Assembly (NCBI GenBank): GCA_902601785.1
Contig: CACKOH010000002.1
Span: 1 to 64,000 of the forward strand
Origin: an uncultured Pelagibacteraceae bacterium
Lineage (GTDB): Bacteria > Pseudomonadota > Alphaproteobacteria > Pelagibacterales > Pelagibacteraceae
Direction of reading: 5' to 3'
DNA: 64,000 bases
In this document: in pieces, positions 24,615 through 32,872 of the stretch
Numbering within the stretch: position 1 is the stretch's first letter
How the letters are laid out: every line of letters begins with the position of its first letter
Notes under the pieces: model-generated
Told to the model about the DNA's origin: nothing
The model's database searches: none
The model's input: only the letters and a program-made list of their open reading frames with translations
Position numbers and translations under genes: made by a program

Positions 24615-25687
24615 TTAAATAATTTTTTTAAACCATCAAAAGAAGCTTCGGTAACACCTCTTTCAGTAATTAACCCTGTCACATATTTTGCAGGTGTAAC
24701 ATCAAATGCTAAGTTCATTGCTTTACTTTTATTAGGATATATCAAAACTTTCTTAATTTGATTATTTTCATCAATGCCTTCGATATGAGATAATTCCTCT
24801 GAATTTCTTTCCTCAATAGGGATATCCTTTGCGTCTTTAATGTCCCAATCAATTGTTGAGCTTGGGAGGGCTACATAAAAAGGAATATTGTTATCATGAG
24901 CAGCTAGCGCTTTAAGATAAGTTCCAATTTTATTGCAAACGTCTCCGTTGGATAAAGTCCTATCAGTACCTACAATACACATATCAACTTCACCCCTCTG
25001 CATTAAAATACCCCCTGTATTATCTGCGATAATAGTATTGGGGATTTCTTCCTCATTTAATTCATATGAAGTTAGATTTGCACCTTGATTTCTTGGTCTT
25101 GTTTCATCTACCCATACATGAACTGGTATTCCTTTTTTATGAGCATGGTAAATTGGTGATGTTGCTGTACCCCAATTAATAGTTGCTAACCAACCTGCAT
25201 TACAATGGGTTAAAATATTTACAGTACTTTTTTTCTTATCATAAATTTCTTCAATTATTTTTAATCCATTAAGACCAATATTTTCACAAAACTTTTCATC
25301 TTCATCACATATTTCTTTAGCTTCTTTTAAAGCTACATCTAAAATTTGATCACTATTGATAACTGATAATTTTTTAATCATACGATCTACTGCCCATTTT
25401 AAATTAATTGCTGTAGGTCTTGATTGAATTAATTCTTCAGCACTTTTTTTAATAAATTCTGGATCTTTATTTTCTTTAATTGCTAAAGCAATACCATAAG
25501 CAGCTGTTCCTCCTATTAATGGAGCACCCCTAACTTCCATTGTTTTGATAGCATTTACTGCATCTTTAACAGAACTTAACTCTTTTATTATAAATTTATG
25601 TGGCAGTTTTATTTGATCTATAATTTTTACAACTTGTTTTTCTTCATTAAACCAAATTGTTTTATATTCAACACCATTAATTTTCAT
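24611..25687 (-). CDS. mtnA: S-methyl-5-thioribose-1-phosphate isomerase
   Basis: MtnA converts 5-methylthioribose-1-phosphate to the ribulose form in methylthioadenosine salvage. The 358-aa protein has 'MEVRGAPLIGGTAAYG' near residue 50 (phosphate-binding), 'ILTHCNAGWLATINWGTA' near residue 160 with the catalytic Cys, and 'IVGTDRTLSNGDVCNKIGTY' near residue 238 with the catalytic Asp. These features separate it from the related eIF2B-like proteins. It overlaps the aldolase by 4 nt and the hydrolase remnant by 11 nt. Confidence 0.95.
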   Translation of the reverse strand: MKINGVEYKTIWFNEEKQVVKIIDQIKLPHKFIIKELSSVKDAVNAIKTMEVRGAPLIGGTAAYGIALAIKENKDPEFIKKSAEELIQSRPTAINLKWAVDRMIKKLSVINSDQILDVALKEAKEICDEDEKFCENIGLNGLKIIEEIYDKKKSTVNILTHCNAGWLATINWGTATSPIYHAHKKGIPVHVWVDETRPRNQGANLTSYELNEEEIPNTIIADNTGGILMQRGEVDMCIVGTDRTLSNGDVCNKIGTYLKALAAHDNNIPFYVALPSSTIDWDIKDAKDIPIEERNSEELSHIEGIDENNQIKKVLIYPNKSKAMNLAFDVTPAKYVTGLITERGVTEASFDGLKKLFK

Positions 25688-26613
25688 TTATACGTGAGGC
25701 TATGTAGTCTTTAATTGTTGGATTATAATATTGAAAACAATCAGCCTGACTCATTGTGTGGCCTGGACTTTTTTGTTTTGAAACATTTTCTTCCCAGTCT
25801 TTTCCTTTCATTACACAAGTTTTTTTATTTATTTTAAAATCTTCTGAAATGATAATTCTTTTAACACCTGGAACTTCTTCTAACCAATCAGATAACAGAC
25901 CTTCATAATTATCTTTTGGATGTGTAAAAGCAAGAACGGGTACGCTGTTTAATTTTTTTATATTATCAATTTGTCTTTGTCTTAGCTCAGCACCCCCTGG
26001 GTATTTTTTTGCAAATTTTGCAAGTGCCTCCTCAGAACCAACTTTTTTTACTTTATACTTTTTAGAAAGTTTACCATAACAAGCTTGCATATATGATATA
26101 CCTCCACCTACTTTATCAGGATGAGCGGCTAATAACATTAAAGTTAATAGACCACCACAAGAGTGGCCTGATATAAAAATCTGTTTTCTAGGGACACCTA
26201 TTTTTACAAATTCATCTACTAATTCTAAATTTTTTTCAATTCTTTTATCTAATTTATGTATACCTTCATAAGGTTCTTTAAACTTCCAGTAATTTTTTGG
26301 TGACATGTCTCCAGCTAAATAGTTAGTACAAAAGTTATAAACCATAATTTTTTTTACCATTTATTTCCAGATCTACCAGTGAAGCTTGATTTCTTATTTG
26401 ACTAACCCAAATGCATTCATTTTTTATTGCTTTATCATTTTTATTTTGTCCATGATTGTAAATAATTATAATCTTATTCTTTGGGTCTTTAACGTCCATA
26501 CCCTCTTCGACTGAAGCTGATTTAGTAATAAATCCACTTTTTAAAATTTTACCGTTAGCGTAAGCGTAATTGGAAATAATCAAAAATAGTACAATTAAAA
26601 ATATTTTCTTCAT
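25677..26613 (-). pseudogene. Exported alpha/beta hydrolase split by a frameshift at an A8 run
   Basis: Two overlapping frames (26335-26613 and 25677-26360) together encode one protein. The first gives a signal peptide ('IFLIVLFLIISNYAYANG') and 'IIIIYNHGQNKND', an oxyanion-hole type HG motif. The second continues after 'EINGKK' with 'IMVYNFCTNYLAGD' and has the nucleophile elbow 'FISGHSCGGLLTL' and a late 'SPGHTMS' that could supply the His. Dropping one A from the run of eight at 26348-26355 joins them into 311 residues. It may be a pseudogene, a sequencing error, or rescued by slippage. It lies between mtnP and mtnA with 4- and 11-nt overlaps. Substrate unknown. Confidence 0.75.
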
Positions 26614-27482
26614 TTATTTAATACCCTTCCTGCTATAGTTTTTAATTTATCTTTAGTTTTTTGGGTTCTTTTTTCAGGAGAGGTTATTATTGCAACATCC
26701 AAACAATTGTTTGCTGGATCATTTGGATCGATATGATTTTCAAAATTATCAATCAGATTTTTAATCATAACTTTAGCCTTTTCAGCATTACCTAATAATA
26801 CTTTAATTACTTGTTGAACGTCAACGTTTTCGTGATCTGGATGCCAACAATCAAAATCAGTTACCATTGAAACTGATGCATATCTAATTTCAGCTTCTCT
26901 TGCTAATTTTGCTTCTGGCATATTAGTCATGCCAATCACATCTGCTTTCCATGATCTATATAAATTTGACTCTGCTAACGTTGAAAATTGTGGTCCTTCC
27001 ATTACAACATAAGTACCATTTCTTTGATAATCTATATTAGATTTCTTAATTGCTTCTTCACATGCATTCATTAATCCATTAGAAGTTGGATGAGCCATTG
27101 AAACATGAGCTACAATTTCATCTTCAAAAAAAGTTTTTGTTCTTGCAAAAGTTCTATCAATAAATTGATCAACTATTACAAATTTTCCTGGAGGCAGATT
27201 TTCTTTTAAAGAACCAACAGCAGAAACTGATACAATATCTGTAACACCTAGTTGCTTAAGTGCATCTATATTGGCTCTAAAGTTTATATTAGAAGGAGAA
27301 ATAGAATGTCCTCTTCCATGTCTTGGTAAAAAATATACTTCTTTATTTTTATAATTTGTTTTTAAAATTTGATCTGACGGTCTCCCCCATGGTGTATTTA
27401 TTTCAATTAAATCTCTTTCTTTGAATTCCTCTACGTCGTAGAGACCACTTCCACCAATAATAGCCAATTTATTTGTTGTCAT
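26610..27482 (-). CDS. mtnP: S-methyl-5'-thioadenosine phosphorylase
   Basis: MtnP splits methylthioadenosine with phosphate into adenine and 5-methylthioribose-1-phosphate. 'LAIIGGSGLYDVEEF' is the phosphate-binding start, 'FLPRHGRGHSISPSNINFRA' the RHG loop, 'VVMEGPQFSTLAES' the sugar site, and 'GMTNMPEAKLAREAEIRYAS' with 'VTDFDCWH' the base site of the MTAP type. Length (290 aa) is normal. It is the first gene of the minus-strand operon that runs on to the polyamine fusion gene and the amino-acid importer. It is divergent from apt. Confidence 0.94.
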   Translation of the reverse strand: MTTNKLAIIGGSGLYDVEEFKERDLIEINTPWGRPSDQILKTNYKNKEVYFLPRHGRGHSISPSNINFRANIDALKQLGVTDIVSVSAVGSLKENLPPGKFVIVDQFIDRTFARTKTFFEDEIVAHVSMAHPTSNGLMNACEEAIKKSNIDYQRNGTYVVMEGPQFSTLAESNLYRSWKADVIGMTNMPEAKLAREAEIRYASVSMVTDFDCWHPDHENVDVQQVIKVLLGNAEKAKVMIKNLIDNFENHIDPNDPANNCLDVAIITSPEKRTQKTKDKLKTIAGRVLNK

Positions 27483-27523
27483 AATTTAAAATATATTTAT
27501 TTATACTTTTATAATTTACTATT

Positions 27524-28051
27524 ATGAATTTAAAACATTTTATTAGATCCATTCCAGATTACCCTAAAAAGGGTATTTTATTTAGAGACATTACTACTCT
27601 AATTAAAGATGAAAATGCATTTGCTGAAACTATCAATCAAATAGTTGAAAGATCAAAGAAATATAATTTTACAAAAATTGCTGCAATAGAGTCGAGAGGA
27701 TTTGTTTTTGCATCTGCAGTATCTTATATCTTAAAAAAACCTTTTATTATGCTTAGGAAAAAAAATAAATTACCAGCTGATGTTCATTCTGTAGATTTTG
27801 AACTCGAATATGGAACAGCTACTATTGAAGTTCACAAAGATTCGATAAATGAAAATGATAGTGTATTAATAATTGATGATTTGATTGCAACTGGAGGGAC
27901 TGCAGAAGCAGCAGCAAAACTTGTAGAAATTTCAAATGGTAAGGTATCGGCTTTTATATTTGTTATTAATTTATTTGATCTTGGTGGGTCAGATAACTTA
28001 ACTAAAAATAACTATAAAGTTGAAATTTTAATTGATTTCCCTGGGCATTAA
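27524..28051 (+). CDS. apt: Adenine phosphoribosyltransferase
   Basis: The 175-aa enzyme converts adenine and PRPP to AMP. 'IRSIPDYPKKGILFRDITTL' is the APT start, and 'VLIIDDLIATGGTAEAAAKL' is the PRPP-binding loop. It is divergent from mtnP with 41 nt between start codons, so it can reuse the adenine that MtnP releases. It ends 1 nt before the 3' end of the opposing tRNA gene. Confidence 0.95.
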   Translation: MNLKHFIRSIPDYPKKGILFRDITTLIKDENAFAETINQIVERSKKYNFTKIAAIESRGFVFASAVSYILKKPFIMLRKKNKLPADVHSVDFELEYGTATIEVHKDSINENDSVLIIDDLIATGGTAEAAAKLVEISNGKVSAFIFVINLFDLGGSDNLTKNNYKVEILIDFPGH

Positions 28052-28052
28052 T

Positions 28053-28129
28053 TGGTAGCGGGAAGTGGGATCGAACCACTGACCTCAGGCTTATGAGTCC
28101 TGCGCTCTAACCAACTGAGCTACCCCGCC
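28053..28129 (-). tRNA. tRNA with CAU anticodon (elongator Met, or Ile2)
   Basis: The minus strand folds into a full cloverleaf of 77 nt with an encoded CCA end: acceptor GGCGGGG/TCCCGCT, D-arm GCTC..GAGC, anticodon loop CTCATAA, T-arm GTGG-TTCGATC-CCAC. CAT could be elongator methionine or, after lysidine modification, isoleucine AUA. It is not the initiator, which would have three G-C pairs next to the anticodon loop. Odd points are G-T pairs at both ends of the acceptor stem and an A-G mismatch next to the anticodon loop. Confidence 0.92.
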
Positions 28130-28287
28130 ATTTAATAAAACCGATTTATAATAGTTTTAATTTGTAGTTCAATAGAGTTTTATCTATTTATGATATTTAA
28201 CCATCAATTATAAGATAAGTAATTTGAGGATAAATGTTTAAAATCTAACTTAAATATATAAAAGTATATTAAAAAATATTAGTAAAA
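28130..28287. other. AT-rich gap between tRNA and methyltransferase gene
   Basis: 158 bp, made mostly of A and T. It should hold the tRNA promoter (minus) and a promoter for the gene at 28288. No hairpin, riboswitch or small coding frame could be supported. Confidence 0.3.
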
Positions 28288-29010
28288 TTGATAAAATATT
28301 TAAATATACATTATTGGTTAAGAAAATTACTTGTAAATAAGTTCGTATCTAAAATTTTAAGTAAAAAATTTAAAAATAGAATAATTTTTAATTCTATTTA
28401 TAAATCAAATTATTGGAATAAGAGTAAAAAGTTTAATCCTAAGTTTCAGTCTTATTCAGGTCCAGGCTCAATTCCAAACTCTAAACAAACAAATAATTTA
28501 ATAACAAATTTGGAAAAATTTTTTATAAATAATAATATTAAAAAAATTTTAGATGCTCCTTGTGGTGATTGTGCTTGGATTGAACGTCTTTTTAAAATGA
28601 ATATTGAATATACAGGAATTGATATTGTAAATGAATTAATTGTAAATAATAATAAAAAATTTCAAAAAAACCAAAACATAAATTTTTTTTGTGAAGATTT
28701 AACTGAATATAACAAATTTGATGGCTTTGATTTTGTGTTATTAAGAGACTTCTTTATTCACTTACCTATAGAAAATATTCAAAATATTCTAAATAATTTA
28801 AGAAAATCTAATTGTAAATTTTATGCGTTCAATAGCTATGAAAATGTAAAAATCAATAAAGAAATTTCTACGGGTCAACACAGGAAAATTAATCTGATGG
28901 GAAAACCCTTTAGTTGTGAACAGCCTTTTTCAAAGATTCAGGAAGTAAAGAACGATAACTTTCCAGATAAAAATATTATGGATAATTTTCTTTATATTTA
29001 TAAAAATTAA
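28288..29010 (+). CDS. Class I SAM-dependent methyltransferase
   Basis: The 240-aa protein has a Rossmann methyltransferase core: 'KKILDAPCGDCAWIERLF' (motif I, near residue 90), 'YTGIDIVNELI' (motif II acidic residue for the SAM ribose) and 'FDFVLLRDFFIHLPIENI' (motif IV to post-motif). The substrate is not readable. The only plausible start is a TTG at 28288 with no clear ribosome-binding site, and the first ATG is far downstream in the core. The gene is richer in A, T, Lys and Asn than its neighbours, suggesting separate acquisition. Confidence 0.75.
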   Translation: MIKYLNIHYWLRKLLVNKFVSKILSKKFKNRIIFNSIYKSNYWNKSKKFNPKFQSYSGPGSIPNSKQTNNLITNLEKFFINNNIKKILDAPCGDCAWIERLFKMNIEYTGIDIVNELIVNNNKKFQKNQNINFFCEDLTEYNKFDGFDFVLLRDFFIHLPIENIQNILNNLRKSNCKFYAFNSYENVKINKEISTGQHRKINLMGKPFSCEQPFSKIQEVKNDNFPDKNIMDNFLYIYKN

Positions 29011-29018
29011 TAATTAAT

Positions 29019-29228
29019 TTAAATAGTGATATATGCAATTAAAGAACATATTAAAGAAACAAAAATTACTGATATAAAAATTTTCTTTTTAAGATTTTTT
29101 TTTCTATCAAGTCTTACTCTATTTAGTAAAATATTAACGTCAGTCGTTTTTACTTGATTATTTGAGTACGCTGAACCTAGGTTTGTTTCGCTAGTTTCAT
29201 TTATATTTTTTAGAAAACTTTTTTTCAC
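29019..29228 (-). CDS. Small tail-anchored membrane protein, type A
   Basis: A 69-aa protein with a polar N-terminus, a basic stretch 'RVRLDRKKNLKKK' and one C-terminal membrane helix 'IFISVIFVSLICSLIAYITI' that ends at the stop. This suggests insertion with the N-terminus in the cytoplasm. It resembles the 65-aa protein at 39173-39370 in order and motifs (V-[ND]-[IV]-L-x-x-R, then a Lys-rich run, then S-x3-VSL). No known domain was recognised. It is downstream of the DMGDH-like gene by 55 nt. Confidence 0.6.
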   Translation of the reverse strand: MKKSFLKNINETSETNLGSAYSNNQVKTTDVNILLNRVRLDRKKNLKKKIFISVIFVSLICSLIAYITI

Positions 29229-29283
29229 AATATATATTTAAGCAGTTTAAAATAAAAATTACAATCGAATAAATGATAAATTA

Positions 29284-31731
29284 TTAAATATTTTTAAAAT
29301 TATTTTTTTTTAGGGGTTTTAAAAGAATTTCTGCTAGATGCTTTTCTTTTTCAATTTCAATATATATTTCACTCTTTAAAAGCTCATCAGTAGATACATA
29401 ACTTTTGATATATCCAAATGCTAAGTTTTTTTTAAAATTAAATGAATAATTTCCAGAAGTAGTTTTTCCTATGATTTCATTTCTTAAATAAATGGGTTCA
29501 TCATGGAGTAACAATGGCTTTCCAGGTTTGCTATTTTTAAGTGTTAACATGACAAATTTTCGATCAATTTTTTTTTCTTTAATTCTATTTAATGCATCTT
29601 TACCAATAAAATTATCTTCCTTTTTGTTACTAATTGTAAATTTAAGACCTGATTGGTATTGATTTTCTTCAGGAGAAATATCATGACCCCAATGTAGAAA
29701 ACCACTTTCCATTCTCATAGTATCTAGTGCATGCATACCACAATTAGAAAGATTAAATTTTTTACCTTTTTCAATAATAAGTTGATAGATTTTTTTAGCG
29801 TCTGAGATTTTTACATATAATTCATAACCCAACTCTCCTACATAAGACAAGCGCTGAGTCCAAATTTTTAAATTATCTATTTTTATATTTTTTGAATAAC
29901 TGAATTTAAAATTTTCATTTGTAAAATCTTCACTGCTTATTTCTTGCATTAAAGATCTACTTTTAGGGCCAAAAATTCCAAACACACAATATTCATCTGT
30001 TACATCTAATAACTCAACTCCATCTGATAAATATTTTTTTATATGAAATTTATCTCTTTCTCTTGTTGCAGCAGAACTAATAATTCTAAAATGGTTGTTA
30101 TTAATACATACAACTGTCAAATCAGTTTCGATACCGCCATCTTCATTTAGCATCTGAGTATATGTACATTTTCCAAGTTCATTTTTAATATTTGCTGTAC
30201 AAATTCTTTGCAAATTTTCATAAGCTTTATCTGATTTGATTTCAAATTTTGAAAATGGTGTTAAATCAAATAAACCAACATTATTCACAGTATTACTTGT
30301 TTCGTATTCAACAGAAGGATACCAATTCTGATAATTATAACTGTATTCATATTCATTTTTTTCACCATCAAGAGCAAACCACATAGGTCTTTCATATCCA
30401 GCTGATACGCCAAAGCATGCTCCAAAACTTTTTAACAAATCATGATGTGGTAAAATTTTTATATTTCTGGATGTTTTATGCTGTTTGTATGGCCAATGCA
30501 TTCCATACAAATCTCCCAAAGACTCCGTAATTCTATCTTTAATAAAACTTATATCTGAGTGAAATTTCTGAAATCTTTTTATATCATAGTTAAAAATATC
30601 TTCGTTAATATGACCGTTTATTAGCCATTCTGCAGTAACTTTTCCAACACCCCCTCCACTTCCAATTCCAATACTGTTTAAACCACAGCTGACAAATAAA
30701 TTTTTTACCTCAGGAACTTCACCTAACAAAGAATTGGTATCAGGAGTAAACGACTCTGGACCTGAAAAAAATTTTCTAATACCTGTCTTTCCTAGTACAG
30801 GAAATCTTTTCATTGATTTTTCTAAATAAGGCTCAAAGTGTTCAAAATTTTCAGGAAATTCTCCAAAAGAAAAATCTGAGGGCACCTCATTAGTTTTATT
30901 AAATGCTGGTATGGATTTACCTTCAAATATTCCAATAAGTAGTTTTCCAGCATCCTCCTTAAAATAAACACTGCTATCAAAGTCTCTTATTACTGGTAGA
31001 GTTGGAGAAAGACTTTCTATTGGTTCTGTAATTACATAAAAATGTTCTGCTGGATAAAGAGGAATACTAATACCAATTTTTTCACCAATTTGTCTTGACC
31101 ACATACCAGTTGCTAAAACTACATACTCACACTCAATATTTTGACCGTTAACTCTAACTCCATGAACTCCACCATTTTTAGTCAATACAGTTTCTACTGG
31201 GGATTTTTCATATATTTTTGCGCCTCCTTTTCTTGCACCTTTTGCAAGCATATGTGTGACACCACTAGGGTCAGCTGAACCATCTCCTGGCATTAAAACT
31301 CCACCTTTTAAGTCTTCCGTGTTCATCATTGGATATTTTTTTTTAATCTCTTCTTTGTTGAGTATTCTTAAATCAACATCATAGAGTTGTGCAGTTGTTG
31401 CTTGCCTTTTAAGCTCTTGCCAACGACTGTCAGTTTGTGCAATCGAAAGTGCCCCGTTTAGTCTTAGTCCTGCTGAATGATCAACCTCTTTTTCTAAATT
31501 TTTATATAAATCTAAAGTATATTTTCTAATTTTAGTTACTGATGCTGATGGTCCTAGTTGACTTACCAATCCTGCTGCATGCCAGGTGGTTCCTGAAGTC
31601 AATTGATCTCTCTCTAACAAAACAATATCTTTCCAACCAAACTTTGTTAAGTGATAGGCTACAGAACATCCAATAACTCCACCTCCAATTACAACAACTT
31701 TGGCGCTTGAAGGATACTTTTTATCCATCAC
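29284..31731 (-). CDS. FAD-dependent dehydrogenase with GcvT domain (DMGDH/sarcosine dehydrogenase-like)
   Basis: The 815-aa protein combines a DAO-type FAD domain (residues 1-390), a linker and a C-terminal GcvT folate domain (about 440-815). 'VVVIGGGVIGCSVAYHLTKF' binds FAD and 'TSGTTWHAAGLVSQL' holds the His that in dimethylglycine and sarcosine dehydrogenases carries covalent FAD. 'GYELYVK' with 'GMHALDTMRMESGFLHWGHD' are GcvT signatures. The enzyme should demethylate an N-methylated amine and pass the one-carbon unit to tetrahydrofolate. In this operon with an aminotransferase and Ald, next to taurine transport, N-methyltaurine is possible besides dimethylglycine and sarcosine. Confidence 0.9.
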   Translation of the reverse strand: MMDKKYPSSAKVVVIGGGVIGCSVAYHLTKFGWKDIVLLERDQLTSGTTWHAAGLVSQLGPSASVTKIRKYTLDLYKNLEKEVDHSAGLRLNGALSIAQTDSRWQELKRQATTAQLYDVDLRILNKEEIKKKYPMMNTEDLKGGVLMPGDGSADPSGVTHMLAKGARKGGAKIYEKSPVETVLTKNGGVHGVRVNGQNIECEYVVLATGMWSRQIGEKIGISIPLYPAEHFYVITEPIESLSPTLPVIRDFDSSVYFKEDAGKLLIGIFEGKSIPAFNKTNEVPSDFSFGEFPENFEHFEPYLEKSMKRFPVLGKTGIRKFFSGPESFTPDTNSLLGEVPEVKNLFVSCGLNSIGIGSGGGVGKVTAEWLINGHINEDIFNYDIKRFQKFHSDISFIKDRITESLGDLYGMHWPYKQHKTSRNIKILPHHDLLKSFGACFGVSAGYERPMWFALDGEKNEYEYSYNYQNWYPSVEYETSNTVNNVGLFDLTPFSKFEIKSDKAYENLQRICTANIKNELGKCTYTQMLNEDGGIETDLTVVCINNNHFRIISSAATRERDKFHIKKYLSDGVELLDVTDEYCVFGIFGPKSRSLMQEISSEDFTNENFKFSYSKNIKIDNLKIWTQRLSYVGELGYELYVKISDAKKIYQLIIEKGKKFNLSNCGMHALDTMRMESGFLHWGHDISPEENQYQSGLKFTISNKKEDNFIGKDALNRIKEKKIDRKFVMLTLKNSKPGKPLLLHDEPIYLRNEIIGKTTSGNYSFNFKKNLAFGYIKSYVSTDELLKSEIYIEIEKEKHLAEILLKPLKKNNFKNI

Positions 31732-32849
31732 TAATGTTTGATAGCTTCTCCAGGCTCTACAAAATCATGACCAAAAACATCGGCAACAGCTTTATAGGTT
31801 ACTTGACCTTTATGAACATTTAGTCCTGCTAAAAAATTTTTGTCTTCACTTAAAGCTTTTTGATAACCTTTATTTGCAAGTTTTACTAAAAATGGAAGTG
31901 TTGCATTATTTAAAGCTAACGTTGATGTTCTTGGTACACCCCCTGGCATATTTGCTACACAATAATGTACAACATCATCAACTACATAAGTTGGGTCTCC
32001 ATGGGTAGTAGGTTTACTTGTTTCAACACATCCACCTTGATCTATAGCAACATCAACAATTACTGATCCACGTTTCATAAATTTCAACATTTCTTTAGTA
32101 ACCAATTTTGGTGCTTCAGCACCAGGAATTAAAACACCTCCAACTAAAAGATCAGCTTTTGATACCAATCTGGTTAAATCAATTTTATCACTTTGTTCTG
32201 GAATAATTTTATCACCAAACATTTCATAAAGTTGTTTTAATCTTTCTTCAGATTTGTCAACAATATGAACTATTGCTTGCATACCAGTTGCAATAATCGC
32301 TGCATTTTCTCCTACAACACCTCCACCTAAAATAACAACAGTTGCTCCAGTAACTCCAGGAGCTCCTCCTAACAAAAGACCTCTTCCATTTTGATTTTTT
32401 TCTAAACAATGCGCACCAGCTTGCACAGACATGCGTCCAGCAACTGCACTCATAGGAGCAAGTAAAGGTAATCTTCCATTGTCATCTGTAACTGTTTCAT
32501 AAGCAATATTAATACTTTTTGATTTGATTAAACCTTCAGTTAATTCTTTGGCTGCTGCTAAATGTAAATAAGTATAAACAATTTGATTTTCTTTAATCAT
32601 TTTTACTTCTGATTTTTGAGGTTCTTTAACTTTAACTATTATTTCGGCATCATCAAAAATATCTGCTGCGTAGTTGGTAATTTTAGCTCCAGCTTTAATA
32701 TATTGCTCATTTTCAAAACCAGCTTCAAAACCTCCGTTATTTTCAACAATAACTTCATGTCCCTCTGAAATTAAAGTTTTTACACTTTCAGGAGTTAGAC
32801 CAATCCTATTCTCTTGAGGTTTTATCTCTTTAGGTACACCAATCTTCAT
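31731..32849 (-). CDS. ald: Alanine dehydrogenase
   Basis: The 372-aa enzyme interconverts alanine and pyruvate plus ammonia with NAD. 'GVPKEIKPQENRIGLTPESV' is the substrate-arginine start, 'VYTYLHLAAAKELTE' holds the catalytic His, and 'TVVILGGGVVGENAAIIATG' binds NAD. It lies 23 nt after an omega-amino acid:pyruvate aminotransferase and abuts the DMGDH-like gene. In taurine-degrading bacteria Ald regenerates the pyruvate used by the taurine aminotransferase, so this pairing is meaningful. Confidence 0.95.
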   Translation of the reverse strand: MKIGVPKEIKPQENRIGLTPESVKTLISEGHEVIVENNGGFEAGFENEQYIKAGAKITNYAADIFDDAEIIVKVKEPQKSEVKMIKENQIVYTYLHLAAAKELTEGLIKSKSINIAYETVTDDNGRLPLLAPMSAVAGRMSVQAGAHCLEKNQNGRGLLLGGAPGVTGATVVILGGGVVGENAAIIATGMQAIVHIVDKSEERLKQLYEMFGDKIIPEQSDKIDLTRLVSKADLLVGGVLIPGAEAPKLVTKEMLKFMKRGSVIVDVAIDQGGCVETSKPTTHGDPTYVVDDVVHYCVANMPGGVPRTSTLALNNATLPFLVKLANKGYQKALSEDKNFLAGLNVHKGQVTYKAVADVFGHDFVEPGEAIKH

Positions 32850-32872
32850 GGGCTTTCTTAAATTAAAATTAA

